64,000 nt of DNA from Streptomyces sp. Act143 (GCF_003143935.1 NZ_QFRX01000001.1:8457507-8521506); one strand, 5' to 3'. Positions 8,323 to 17,345 are shown, numbered from the stretch's first letter. Made by a program: numbers and translations. The notes: generated from the sequence alone by a model not told the origin.

Positions 8323-8448
8323 CGCCGCTCCGCGGCGAAGACCTGACCGCTCCGCGGTCCGCGCTTCGCCGCTCCGCGGCGGCTCCCCACCCGCCCACCC
8401 GCGTTCACCGGCTCCACAGCCGCCCACATCCGGCCCGCTCCGCGGGCC
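8323..8448 (+). repeat. Four hairpins sharing the core CCGCTCCGCGG
   Basis: The four copies are at 8323-8337, 8345-8359, 8367-8381 and 8432-8448. Each is an inverted repeat around a TCC loop. The outer stem bases differ between copies but stay complementary (CGCCGC/GCGGCG, GACCGC/GCGGTC, CGCCGC/GCGGCG, GGCCCGC/GCGGGCC). The cluster fills most of the 176-bp gap after recN and may end its transcript. Confidence 0.75.
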
Positions 8449-8490
8449 CAAGCGGCGGGCCAAGATAAGCGGCTCTCTCAGGGTGATCAC

Positions 8491-9168
8491 ATGATCAACC
8501 GCCCCGACAGCCCCCACTGGCACCGCGACAACTACGCCGGCCGCACCGTAGACCTCCACGCCGGCCCCGCCACCGCCGTCGCCGCCACCCTCACCGCCGC
8601 CCGTGTGCACCCCGCAGCCGCCCTCGCGATCGCCACTGCCGGTGCCTGCGGTGCCTACGACGACATCGCCGGTGCCACCGACCCCCGCCGCGGTTTCCGC
8701 GCCCACCTCTCCGCCCTGCGTGGCGGCGAAGTCACCAGCGGAGCCGTCAAGTTGTTCGGGATCTCCGCCGCCGGGCTCGTCGCCGGGGCGATGCTGAAGG
8801 AGAAGGCGCTGGACAAGATCCTCGCCGGAGTCGTCATCGCCGGTGCCGCGCACTTCGTCAACCTCGTGGACGTGCGCCCGGGACGGGCCGCCGCCGCGGT
8901 CATCGGCCTCGGCGTGCCGGGGATGCTCCGCAAGGGACCCGGCGGTGAGTTGGCCGCCGCGGCGGTGGGGGCCGCCGCCGCTGTCCTGCCGGACGACCTC
9001 GGGGAGCGCTCGATGCTCGGCGACACGGGGGCGCACACGCTGGGCGCCGCCCTGGGAGCGGCGGTCGTCGCGGGCAACGGGCGGGCGGGGCTGGTCGCGC
9101 ACGCCGTCGCGGTCGTTGCCGCCGCCGTGTACGGGGACCAGGTCACCGAGGCGGCTCGGTCCCTGTGA
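8491..9168 (+). CDS. Compact MraY/WecA-like polyprenyl-phosphate transferase family membrane protein
   Basis: This 225-aa, alanine-rich protein has several hydrophobic segments. Three spaced motifs recall the PNPT (MraY/WecA) superfamily: CGAYDDIAGA resembles the DD active-site pair, FVNLVDVRPG resembles NxxNxxDGxDG, and SMLGDTGAHTLGA resembles the MGDTGS loop. PNPT enzymes transfer sugar-1-phosphate to undecaprenyl phosphate, so a lipid-linked sugar step is inferred. At 225 aa it is much shorter than MraY (about 320-360 aa), so it may be a reduced or inactive relative. The following GT4 glycosyltransferase gene supports a glycan pathway. Confidence 0.65.
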   Translation: MINRPDSPHWHRDNYAGRTVDLHAGPATAVAATLTAARVHPAAALAIATAGACGAYDDIAGATDPRRGFRAHLSALRGGEVTSGAVKLFGISAAGLVAGAMLKEKALDKILAGVVIAGAAHFVNLVDVRPGRAAAAVIGLGVPGMLRKGPGGELAAAAVGAAAAVLPDDLGERSMLGDTGAHTLGAALGAAVVAGNGRAGLVAHAVAVVAAAVYGDQVTEAARSL

Positions 9169-9183
9169 CAGACCCCCGCTCCC

Positions 9184-9199
9184 TCACCCGTGTGGGTGA
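9184..9199 (+). terminator. Short hairpin after the PNPT-like gene
   Basis: TCACCC-GTGT-GGGTGA forms a perfect 6-bp stem 15 nt after the stop. There is no U-tract. Confidence 0.35.
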
Positions 9200-9377
9200 C
9201 CCACGCCACCTCCACCCCGAACCCGCACACCCCCGCCGTTCCCGGAACACCCGTACGTGCTGGCATCCTTGGCCCAGCACGCAGTACGCGTAGGAAGCGC
9301 GCGGTACACCCCTCCGCTCGATACCTTCTGTACGTTTCCTCGTGACCGCCCGACGCCGAACCAGGAGCCCCGGCCAC

Positions 9378-10529
9378 GTGAGCCCCGTGAGCAGCCACTC
9401 ACCGCACGGTCAGTCACCGCTCGGTCAGTCACCGCTGCGCACCGTGCAGGTGCTCGGCGGCGGCAACGCCGGCAGCAGCGCTCATGTGCGGTCCCTGACC
9501 TCCGGGCTCGTCGCGAGGGGCGTGAAGGTCACCGTGTGCGCCCCTGTCGAGGCGGATCGCATCTACGACTTCACGGGGGCCGGTGCCGAGCATGTGCATG
9601 TGCCGAGGAGCAGCGATCCCGGGTCGGTCGCCGCGCTGCGGGCCGCCTGCGCGGACGCCGATCTCGTGCACGCGCACGGGCTGCACGCCTCCTTCCGTGC
9701 CGTCCTCGCGCTCAGCGGGCGGCGCACTCCGCTCGTCGTGACATGGCACGACCGGGCGCGTGCCGAGGGCGCGCGGGCCCATCTCGTGCGGCTGTTGGAG
9801 CGCCGGGTCGTGAAGGCCGCCTCCGTGGTGCTGGGGGCCACCTCCGCCCTCGTCGACCGGGCCCGTGCCACCGGTGCCCGGGACGCGCGGCTCGCCGCCG
9901 TCGCCCTGCCCGCCCGCCGCCGGACCGCCGGGCCGGAGGACCCCGACCGGCCGCGGCCCAAGGTGCGGGCGGAACTCGGCGCCACCGGGCGGCCGTTGCT
10001 GATGGCCGTCGGCTCGCTGGACCGGCATCGTGGGTACGACACGCTGCTGGACGCCTCGCGCGTGTGGCTCGCGCTCGACCCGGTGCCGCTCGTGGTGATC
10101 GCCGGGGAGGGGCCGCTGCGGGGCGAGTTGCAGCGCAGGATCGAGGACGAGGGGCTGCCGGTCCGGCTGATCGGGCGGCGTGACGACGTCGCCCAGTTGC
10201 TGACCGCTGCCGACCTCGCCCTGCTGTCGAGCAGTTGGGAGTCGCGTTCCCTGCTCGCCCAGGAGGCCCTCCACGCGCGCGTGCCGCTCGTCGCGACCGA
10301 CGTCGGCAGCATGCCCGAACTCGTGGGCGACGCCGCCGAACTCGTGCCGTACGGGGATGCCGAGGCGCTCGCGGACGCCGTCGTGCGGCTGCTCGGTGAT
10401 CCCGAGCGGTGCGAGGAGCTGCGGGAGAAGGGCGTACGACAGGCCGCCACCTGGCCGACCGAGGACGAGACCGTCGCCCAAGTGCTCAGCGTCTACGACG
10501 AGTTGACCCAGCCGCGCCCCATGATCTAG
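9378..10529 (+). CDS. Family 4 (GT-B) glycosyltransferase
   Basis: This 383-aa cytosolic glycosyltransferase has an N-terminal GT-B half beginning VQVLGGGNAGSSAHVRSL, typical of GT4 acceptor domains. The C-terminal half includes LLMAVGSLDRHRGYDTLL, the donor-site motif SSSWESRSLLAQEAL and a C-terminal helix. Those residues match the EX7E donor-binding region of GT4. Acceptor and donor are unknown. GTG 9378 is favoured because AGGAG is at 9363-9367; the frame is open to 9342. The stop overlaps the convergent PucR gene by 4 nt. Confidence 0.85.
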   Translation: MSPVSSHSPHGQSPLGQSPLRTVQVLGGGNAGSSAHVRSLTSGLVARGVKVTVCAPVEADRIYDFTGAGAEHVHVPRSSDPGSVAALRAACADADLVHAHGLHASFRAVLALSGRRTPLVVTWHDRARAEGARAHLVRLLERRVVKAASVVLGATSALVDRARATGARDARLAAVALPARRRTAGPEDPDRPRPKVRAELGATGRPLLMAVGSLDRHRGYDTLLDASRVWLALDPVPLVVIAGEGPLRGELQRRIEDEGLPVRLIGRRDDVAQLLTAADLALLSSSWESRSLLAQEALHARVPLVATDVGSMPELVGDAAELVPYGDAEALADAVVRLLGDPERCEELREKGVRQAATWPTEDETVAQVLSVYDELTQPRPMI

Positions 10530-12154
10530 GCCACGTGCCTGCGGGCTCGCAGTGCCAGGCTCAACGCCAGTACCGTCTGCGGGTCGTCGAGGTCCGTGCC
10601 CAGCAACTCGCCGATCCGGGCGAGGCGGTTGTAGAGCGTCTGGCGGTTGAGGTGGAGCTCGCGGGCCGTCTCCGCCTTGCGGCCGGCGTGGGCCAGGTAG
10701 GTCTCCAGGGTCGGCAGCAGCGGGGGCTTGGAACGGGCGTCGTGGTCCCGTACCGGGCCGATCGCGCGGTCGACGAAGGCCGCGAGGTCGGGATGGTCGC
10801 GCAGCCGCCACAGCAGCAGGTCGATGTCGAGGCGCCGGGCGTCGTACCAGGGGCGGTCCGACAGGCCCTGGGCCGCCGTCGCCGTCTCGGCCGCGTGCCT
10901 GAGCCCCGCCGAGGCCGCCGCCCAGCCGCCCGCCACCCCGGCCACGACGACCGGCGCCTGGGCGCCCGGCCGCTGCATCCCGGCCCGCTCCACCCCGGCC
11001 CGCAGCGCCGCCGCGACCCGGTCCGCGACCGCCGACCGCTCCGACTCCGAACGCAGGCCCAGCAGGACCAGGACGCGGCCTTCGAGGGGCCGTACGCCCA
11101 GCAGGACCGGGACCCCCACCGAGGCCAGCTCCTCGGAGACCGCCCTCGCCAGGACCGCCCAGCCGCCGCCCGGCGACAGCGTGTCGCCGAGTCTCATCAC
11201 CACCGGCATGAGCGGGCTGCCGCCCGGCTTGAAGCCCAGTACGCGGGCCTGTGCCGGGGCGTCGTCCGCGGTGATCCGGCCCTCGGCGAGGTCGGTGAGG
11301 AAGTCGCCGCGGCCCCGCGCGGCCAGCTCCTCCTCCTGGCGGGCCTGCATCAGCACCACGGCGAGGATGCCGGCGGCCCGCTCGGCGGCGATCCGGTGGA
11401 CGGGGGCCAGCGGGGACCGGACCGGGAGCAGGACCAGACGCGCACGTACCGAGCCCGTGCCGGGCCCGCCGCCCGGTACGTCCACCAGCACCGAGCCCGC
11501 CGGCGGCGCGTCCTTGTGCTGGGCCCGCAGCCCCTCCCACACCTGGAGCGGGTCCGCGCCCTCGGGCCCGGCGCCGGCGGCGTAGAGGAGCTGGCCGTCG
11601 GTGGTCTCCAGGAAGACCGGGTTGTCGCTGAAGCCGGCCAGGATGCCCAGCACCTGGGGGACCCCGCCGCCGCCCAGCAGGGCCTCCGTGCAGCGGCGGT
11701 GGACCTCCTCGGCGCGCTGGAGGAGCGCGTAGTGGCCGTTGACGATCTCGGTGTGGATCTCCTCCGTGACCGTCACGAAGGGCACCTCGCGGTGGAGTTG
11801 GACGAGGGGGAGGCCGGTCGCGCGGGCCGTGTCCACGAGGGCCGCGGGCAGGCGGGTGAAGCGCGGGCCCAGTTCGATGACGAGGGCCGCGATGCCGCGC
11901 TCGGCGAGGGTGCGGACGAATGCCCGCTGTTCGGCCGGGCGGGTGCCGAGCCCGTAGCCGGTGGTCAGCAGCAGCTCGCCGCCCTTGAGGAGGCTGGCGA
12001 TGTTGGGCACCTCGCCCGCGTGCACCCAGCGCACGGACCGCTGCAGCCGGTCGGCGCCCGCGAGGATCTCGGGCAGCCCGCTGCGCAGGCCGGGCAGCTC
12101 CAGCGCGCGTTGAACGGTGATGCCGGCGCCCTGGTTGTCGAATCTGCTGTCCAT
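10526..12154 (-). CDS. PucR-family transcriptional regulator
   Basis: This 542-aa regulator has an N-terminal PucR domain (ITVQRALELPGL...VRWVHAGEVPNIASLLKGGELLLTTG), a central poorly conserved sensor/GGDEF-like region and a C-terminal PucR helix-turn-helix (LETYLAHAGRKAETARELHL, then NRQTLYNRLARIGELLG). I chose ATG 12154, where the family N-terminus begins; upstream in-frame codons run into the divergent promoter region. It faces away from the APC permease/amine oxidase operon and probably controls it in response to a nitrogenous substrate. PucR proteins often regulate purine, amine or amino-acid catabolism. Confidence 0.88.
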   Translation of the reverse strand: MDSRFDNQGAGITVQRALELPGLRSGLPEILAGADRLQRSVRWVHAGEVPNIASLLKGGELLLTTGYGLGTRPAEQRAFVRTLAERGIAALVIELGPRFTRLPAALVDTARATGLPLVQLHREVPFVTVTEEIHTEIVNGHYALLQRAEEVHRRCTEALLGGGGVPQVLGILAGFSDNPVFLETTDGQLLYAAGAGPEGADPLQVWEGLRAQHKDAPPAGSVLVDVPGGGPGTGSVRARLVLLPVRSPLAPVHRIAAERAAGILAVVLMQARQEEELAARGRGDFLTDLAEGRITADDAPAQARVLGFKPGGSPLMPVVMRLGDTLSPGGGWAVLARAVSEELASVGVPVLLGVRPLEGRVLVLLGLRSESERSAVADRVAAALRAGVERAGMQRPGAQAPVVVAGVAGGWAAASAGLRHAAETATAAQGLSDRPWYDARRLDIDLLLWRLRDHPDLAAFVDRAIGPVRDHDARSKPPLLPTLETYLAHAGRKAETARELHLNRQTLYNRLARIGELLGTDLDDPQTVLALSLALRARRHVA

Positions 12155-12377
12155 GAGCCGGACGGTACCCGCGCGCATGCTTCGACGACATCTCCGGGCG
12201 GTTACGGCGACGATCACCGCGGCCCTGTACACGACAATCCGTCGCGCCCGCGGCCCAATTGCACGACCGCGTGTCGCTTGTGGCATCTGTCACTCCGCCG
12301 CCACACTGGCGCATCCGAAAGGCAAGGCGTATTTCGGCTTCGGATTTCGTTGCGCAAGCACGTTGAGAGGGGCGGGA
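12155..12377. promoter_or_regulatory. Divergent control region of PucR regulator and permease
   Basis: This 223-bp gap separates the divergent starts at 12154 and 12378. It is less GC-rich near the permease and ends with a purine-rich Shine-Dalgarno, GAGAGGGGCGGGA. I see no clear palindromic operator. Confidence 0.5.
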
Positions 12378-13874
12378 ATGGCAGAAAAACCCACGCGAGA
12401 AGTGCACCGGCTCAAGGCGAATTCCGTAGGTCTGGTGGGCGTGGTCTTCATGGCCGTCGCCACCGCCGCGCCGATCACCGCGATGACCGGCAACCTGCCG
12501 ATCGCCGTCGGCTTCGGCAACGGCACGGGCGCGCCGGCGGGCTATCTCTTCGCGACGCTCGTCCTGACGGTGTTCTCCGTCGGATACGTCGCCATGGCCC
12601 GGCGGATCACCGCCGCCGGTGCCTTCTACGGCTACATCTCGCACGGCCTGGGCCGGATCGCCGGCATGGCCTCGGGGATGCTGGCCGTGCTGGCGTACGT
12701 CGTCTTCGAGGCGTCCATCGTCGGCGTCTTCTCCTACTTCGCGAAGACCACCGTCCACGACCAGCTGGGCGTCGATCTGCCCTGGGTCCTGTACGCCGCC
12801 GCGATGCTGCTGGTCACGGCCGTGCTGGCCTACTTCGACATCAACCTCACCGCGAAGGCCCTCGGCGTGATGCTCATCGCCGAGATCGCCGTCCTCTTCG
12901 CGGTCGCCACCGCCGTACTCCTGCACGGCGGCGGCCCCGACGGCATCCCGGTCGAGCCCGTCAACCCGAAGAACGCCTTCACCGGCGCCTCCGCCGGGCT
13001 CGGCCTGTTCTTCGCCTTCTGGTCGTGGGTGGGCTTCGAGTCGACCGCGATGTACGGCGAGGAGAGCAAGGACCCCAAGCGCGTCATCCCGCGCGCGACC
13101 CTCATCTCGGTCGTCGGCGTCGGCCTCTTCTACATCTACGTCTCCTGGATGACCATCGCGGGCAACGGCCTGGAGAAGTCCGTGGCCGTCTCCGCCGGGA
13201 CCAGCCCCCTCGACCTCTTCTTCGACCCGGCGCACTCCTTCATCGGCGCCTGGGCCGTCGACGCCTTCCAATGGCTGCTGATCACCGGGTCGTTCGCCTG
13301 CGGGATGGCCTTCCACCAGTGCGCGGCCCGCTACCTGTACGCCATCGGCCGCGAGGGCTTCCTGCACCCGGCCCTCGGCCGTACGCACGCGCGGCACGGC
13401 TCGCCGTACCTCGCCTCCTTCGTGCAGTCGGTCATCGCGGTCGCGCTCGTGGCGGCCTTCTGGCTGACCGGTCAGGACCCCTACATCCACCTCTACACGC
13501 TGCTGGCGATCCTCGGCACGATGGCCATCCTCATCGTGCAGACCCTGTGCTCGTTCGCGGTCATCGGCTACTTCCGCAAGAACCACCCCGAGGACCGCCA
13601 CTGGTTCCGCACCTTCACCGCCCCCCTCCTCGGCGGCATCGGCATGATCGCGGTCGTCGGGCTGCTGGTGACGAACCTCGACACCGCGGCCGGTACGGCG
13701 GCCGACTCGCTCTTCTTCAAGGCCATCCCGTGGATCGTGGGCCTGGTCTTCTTCGGCGGCCTGGGCCTGGGCTTCTACCTCAGGGCCCGGCAGCCGGAGC
13801 GCTACGAGATCATCGGCCGGATCGTCCTGGAGGACGCGGCCGAGCGCACGGACGAAACCCCCGTCAACGTCTGA
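12378..13874 (+). CDS. APC-superfamily amino acid/amine permease
   Basis: This 498-aa membrane protein has about 12 hydrophobic segments and the APC N-terminal motif (LKANSVGLVGVVFMAVATAA, then PITAMTGN). Other family features are YGYISHGLGRIAGM and the helix-6 region FFAFWSWVGFESTAMYGEESKDP. It would import an amino acid or amine across the cell membrane. It starts at ATG 12378, and the open frame upstream has no family sequence. Its stop overlaps the Shine-Dalgarno of the amine oxidase gene, so the two are co-transcribed. The neighbouring oxidase suggests an amine or amino-acid substrate. Confidence 0.9.
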   Translation: MAEKPTREVHRLKANSVGLVGVVFMAVATAAPITAMTGNLPIAVGFGNGTGAPAGYLFATLVLTVFSVGYVAMARRITAAGAFYGYISHGLGRIAGMASGMLAVLAYVVFEASIVGVFSYFAKTTVHDQLGVDLPWVLYAAAMLLVTAVLAYFDINLTAKALGVMLIAEIAVLFAVATAVLLHGGGPDGIPVEPVNPKNAFTGASAGLGLFFAFWSWVGFESTAMYGEESKDPKRVIPRATLISVVGVGLFYIYVSWMTIAGNGLEKSVAVSAGTSPLDLFFDPAHSFIGAWAVDAFQWLLITGSFACGMAFHQCAARYLYAIGREGFLHPALGRTHARHGSPYLASFVQSVIAVALVAAFWLTGQDPYIHLYTLLAILGTMAILIVQTLCSFAVIGYFRKNHPEDRHWFRTFTAPLLGGIGMIAVVGLLVTNLDTAAGTAADSLFFKAIPWIVGLVFFGGLGLGFYLRARQPERYEIIGRIVLEDAAERTDETPVNV

Positions 13875-13888
13875 GGAGCGTGGCCGTC

Positions 13889-15481
13889 GTGTCCCGAACC
13901 CCTTCGATGCACGTCCTGCGTTCCCTGTTCGCCGACCACGCCGCCGCCGAGCGGCTCGGAGTGCCCGTGGCGGAGGCGCGGGTGCGCCGCCGCACGGTCC
14001 TGAAGGGCGCGCTCGGCGCCACCGCCGTGACGGCGGCCACGGCCCCGAGAGCCGTCGCCGCCTCCGCGCCGCGGATCGCCGTCGTCGGCGCGGGGATCGC
14101 CGGTCTGACCGCCGCGCTCACGCTCGCCGACGCCGGCTACCGCTGCACGGTGTACGAGGCCCACCCCGACCGGGTCGGCGGCCGGATGTACACCCAGCGC
14201 GACCACTGGTCGTGGGGCCAGACCTCGGAGATCGGCGGCGAGCTGATCGACACCAGCCACAAGAAGATGCTGGAACTGTGCCGCCGCTTCTCCCTGCCGG
14301 TCGAGGACTTCCTCGGCGGCGGGCCCAACGGGGCCGAGGAAGTCCTGTGGTTCAACGGCGAGTACTACCCGCGCGCCCAGGCCGACGAGGACTTCAAGGA
14401 CGTCTACCAGGCCCTCCACAAGGACTTGCAGGACTCCGGCGAGGTGTTCTGGAACCAGACCACCCCGACCGGCACCGCCCTCGACACCATGTCCCTGTAC
14501 GACTGGATTGAGTCCCGCGTCCCCGGCGGCCACGACTCGCCGCTCGGCCGGTTCTTCGACGTGGCCTACAACGTCGAGTACGGCGCCGACACGACCGACC
14601 AGTCCTCGCTGGCCCTGGTGCTGCTGATGGGTTATCAGACCAATCCGGGCAACTTCAACATCTGGGGGCTGTCCAACGAGCGTTACCACATCGTCGGCGG
14701 CAACGACCGGCTCCCGCACGCCATCGCCGACTCCCTGCCCGACGGCACGGTCCGGCGGGGCTGGTCGCTGACCGCGGTCAAGGCGAACGGGGACGGCACC
14801 CAGACCCTCACCTTCGAGGAATCCGGCGCCGTACGGACGGTCACGGCCGATCACACCGTGCTGTGCGTGCCGCTGCCCGTCCTCCAGCGACTCGACCTGA
14901 GCAAGGCCGGGTTCGACACCCGGATGACCAACCTGCTGCGGGACGCCCGCATGGGGTACTGCACCAAGCTCAACATGCAGTTCGCCGGCCGCCCTTGGCG
15001 CGGCACCGGCCCCTGGCCGGGCGTCTCCGCGGGCGACTGCTTCACCGACGGCCGGGTCCAGCAGACCTGGGACACCACCAAGGTCCAGCCCGGCACGGGC
15101 GGCATCCTCCTCCAGTACGGCGGCGGCAGCCTCGCCAGGTCGCTGACTCCGGCGACGCCGTTCGCGTACGAGAGCGATCCGTACGTCACCAAGCTCGCGA
15201 CCACGTACCTCGCGGACATCGACGCGTTCTTCCCGGGCACCTCCGCCGCCTGGACGGGCCGCGCCCAGCTGTCCGCCTGGCATCTCAACCCGTATGCGCT
15301 GGGCGCCTACTCGTACTGGCCGGTGGGCTACCTCCACCGGTACGCGGGCTACGAGGGCGTGGCCCAGGGCAACATCCACATCGGCGGCGAGCACTGCTCC
15401 TACGACTTCCAGGGGTTCATGGAAGGCGGCGCGACCGAGGGGGAGCGGGCGGCCAAGGAGGTGATAGCCGCGGTGAGTTAG
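13889..15481 (+). CDS. Tat-exported flavin amine oxidase
   Basis: This 530-aa flavoenzyme has a twin-arginine signal (RRRTVLKGALGATAVTAATA, about residues 33-52), the dinucleotide-binding fold AVVGAGIAGLTAALTLADAG, the GGRMYT motif and the C-terminal FAD segment GGEHCSYDFQGFMEGG. The family (monoamine / L-amino-acid oxidases) deaminates amines or amino acids oxidatively, producing H2O2 and ammonia. The Tat signal implies action outside the membrane. I preferred GTG 13889 to GTG 13880 because GAGGAG (13873-13878) is properly spaced only from 13889. It is the second gene after the APC permease. Confidence 0.9.
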   Translation: MSRTPSMHVLRSLFADHAAAERLGVPVAEARVRRRTVLKGALGATAVTAATAPRAVAASAPRIAVVGAGIAGLTAALTLADAGYRCTVYEAHPDRVGGRMYTQRDHWSWGQTSEIGGELIDTSHKKMLELCRRFSLPVEDFLGGGPNGAEEVLWFNGEYYPRAQADEDFKDVYQALHKDLQDSGEVFWNQTTPTGTALDTMSLYDWIESRVPGGHDSPLGRFFDVAYNVEYGADTTDQSSLALVLLMGYQTNPGNFNIWGLSNERYHIVGGNDRLPHAIADSLPDGTVRRGWSLTAVKANGDGTQTLTFEESGAVRTVTADHTVLCVPLPVLQRLDLSKAGFDTRMTNLLRDARMGYCTKLNMQFAGRPWRGTGPWPGVSAGDCFTDGRVQQTWDTTKVQPGTGGILLQYGGGSLARSLTPATPFAYESDPYVTKLATTYLADIDAFFPGTSAAWTGRAQLSAWHLNPYALGAYSYWPVGYLHRYAGYEGVAQGNIHIGGEHCSYDFQGFMEGGATEGERAAKEVIAAVS

Positions 15482-15509
15482 ACCCGCGGTGCAGCGCATG
15501 GATCTCGGC

Positions 15510-15546
15510 GTGGCCGCCGGCACGGTCGGGCCGTACCGGCGGCCAC
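15510..15546. terminator. Bidirectional terminator hairpin between convergent oxidoreductase genes
   Basis: GTGGCCGCCGG pairs perfectly with CCGGCGGCCAC. Inside, ACGG/CCGT extends the hairpin after one mismatch. It lies between the convergent amine oxidase and berberine-bridge-type genes. Confidence 0.6.
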
Positions 15547-15601
15547 GGGCGAGGCGGCGGGGGAGCGGACGCCGATGGCGCTCGCGCCCGCGCCGCGCCG
15601 G

Positions 15602-16984
15602 TCACGCCGGTCTGATGTTGTGGTTGAAGCGGAACACGTTGTCCGGGTCGTACCGCCGCTTCAGGGCCGCCAGCCGGCCGGTGTTCTCGGCGCCGACCCC
15701 GGCCACGACCCGGTCGGTGCCCTCGTCCCCGATGAAGTTCAGGTAGACCGCGCCGGTGCTCCACGGCCGGGTGTCCGCGCGGACGTCCCGCACCCACTGG
15801 ATCACCCGCTCGTCGTCCGCCGGGTCCTCCCACATCGCGAACGGATGGACGGCCCACGGCGCGTCCCGATAGGGCACCGGGTACTCGCGCGGCCCACCGG
15901 CGATCGCCCCGCCCTGCGGGAGCAGGACATGGAGGGTCCCGGTGGGTACCGGCATCGACGCCGCCCGGGCGCAGAAGACGTCCAGCAGCGCGTCCGGCGC
16001 GCCCGTCAGATACTCCGCCGACCAGTAGTTCCGCATCCCCGGCGGATCGTCGAGCATGCACTGGACGTCGGCGTACGGCATCGCCCCGACGATCTCCGTC
16101 TCGTGCGGCAGCGCCAGCAGCGGCTCGGCGAGCTTGCGCAGGTCCGCCTCGGCGCCCGCGTACGTCAGCATCGCCCCGCACAGCAGGGTACCGACCAGCT
16201 GCGGCGGGACGAACTCCTCGGGCGGGCCGGTGAGATAGATGACACCGCCGCCCGCCTCGTCCGGGCCGGTGGCGATGATGTCGCGGAAGGTGCGCACCAC
16301 CTCGGGGCCGAACTCCGGCAGGTACAGCAGGAACGCGATGGAGAACTCGGGCAGCGCGTGCAGCCGGAGCGTGAGCGCGGTGGCGATGCCGAAGTTCCCG
16401 CCGCCGCCGTGCAGTCCCCAGAACAGCTCCGGGTTGTCGTCGGCGCTCGCGTGCACCCGGCTGCCGTCGGCGGTGACCAGGTCGACGCCGAGCAGGTTGT
16501 CGACGGCGAGCCCGCACCAGCGGTCCAGCCAGCCGGTGCCGCCGCCGAGGACGAAACCGCCCACCCCGGTGGTGGAGACCCGGCCGCCGGTGGTGGCGAG
16601 ACCATGCGGCTGGCAGGCGCGGTCCAGGTCGCTCATCGTGGCGCCACCGGCGATCCGTACCGCCCGCGCCGCGGGATCGACCGTGACCGACCGCAGGTGG
16701 CGCAGGTCGACGACCAGACCGCCGTCGTTCAGCGCCATGCCCGCCACGCTGTGCCCGCCGCCGCGCACCGCGATCGGCAGGTCCAGGTCCCGGCCGAAGC
16801 GCACCGCCCGCACGACGTCGGCCTCGTCCACGCACTGGGCGATCACCGCCGGACGCCGGTCGATCATCGCGTTGAAGACGGTACGGGCCGCGTCGTAGCC
16901 CGTGTCCCCCGGGGCGAACACGTCGCCGACCAGTTCCTCGCGCAGTGCGGCGAGCGCCGCACCCGCCTTCGATGGGGAGGCCAT
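15602..16984 (-). CDS. FAD-linked oxidoreductase, berberine-bridge (BBE) family
   Basis: This 460-aa flavoprotein has an FAD-binding PCMH domain and a C-terminal BBE tail (RYDPDNVFRFNHNIRP). The histidine in RGGGHSVAG is the usual covalent FAD ligand. The second ligand, a cysteine in many BBE enzymes, aligns with a valine in GGRVSTTGVGG, so FAD attachment is probably through one residue only. The substrate is unknown; relatives oxidise sugars, alkaloids or polyketide intermediates. It starts at ATG 16984 behind a purine-rich GAAAGGGGG. No signal peptide is seen. Confidence 0.88.
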   Translation of the reverse strand: MASPSKAGAALAALREELVGDVFAPGDTGYDAARTVFNAMIDRRPAVIAQCVDEADVVRAVRFGRDLDLPIAVRGGGHSVAGMALNDGGLVVDLRHLRSVTVDPAARAVRIAGGATMSDLDRACQPHGLATTGGRVSTTGVGGFVLGGGTGWLDRWCGLAVDNLLGVDLVTADGSRVHASADDNPELFWGLHGGGGNFGIATALTLRLHALPEFSIAFLLYLPEFGPEVVRTFRDIIATGPDEAGGGVIYLTGPPEEFVPPQLVGTLLCGAMLTYAGAEADLRKLAEPLLALPHETEIVGAMPYADVQCMLDDPPGMRNYWSAEYLTGAPDALLDVFCARAASMPVPTGTLHVLLPQGGAIAGGPREYPVPYRDAPWAVHPFAMWEDPADDERVIQWVRDVRADTRPWSTGAVYLNFIGDEGTDRVVAGVGAENTGRLAALKRRYDPDNVFRFNHNIRPA

Positions 16985-17143
16985 GGGGCGCCCCCTTTCG
17001 TGCAGGGGCAGATGGTTACAGCGTAGGCGCGGCGAGGGCGCCGGTCCTGTTGTGCGCTCAGGAAGTGCCTGTGGTGCCCAGGAACAACGGGAGGCATCCG
17101 AGGACCCGCTCGGCGCGGCGGGCGGGCGGGTGCCGGCAGGCGG

Positions 17144-17345
17144 TCAGCCGGCCGATGTCGCCACCACGAGTCCGAGGCCGATCAGTACGCCCCCCGTGGC
17201 CCAGGTGAGGGCGCCGTGCACCCGCGGCCGTCGCAGCACGGGCCCCGGCCCTGGCCGGCAGCAGCACGCAACCGCCGAGCCAGGTCAGGGTGAGGGCGGC
17301 GTGCAGCAGGACGAGGAGCGCCCTGGCCCCGGCCACGGGCAGGCG
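17144..17345 (-). pseudogene. LysE/RhtB-like exporter remnant, C-terminal part, frameshifted
   Basis: Reading the minus strand from about 17345, one frame gives a membrane segment LLVLLHAALTLTWLGGCVLL. After a one-base shift near 17240, another frame gives VLRRPRVHGALTWATGGVLI and GLGLVVATSAG, then a stop at 17144. This resembles the last two transmembrane segments of LysE-type amino-acid exporters. The N-terminal two thirds are absent. It directly abuts, head to head, a fragment of a LysR regulator. Confidence 0.6.

Noticed and set aside
9429..13601. 1390-residue open frame on the minus strand
   Set aside because: It runs through the GT4, PucR and permease genes in another frame; the sequence is a low-complexity shadow with no domain of its own. 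The real PucR gene is in a different frame at 10526-12154.
10409..15481. 1690-residue open frame on the plus strand
   Set aside because: Only its last ~530 residues (from 13889) match a family, the amine oxidase. The rest is antisense/out-of-frame shadow typical of high-GC DNA.
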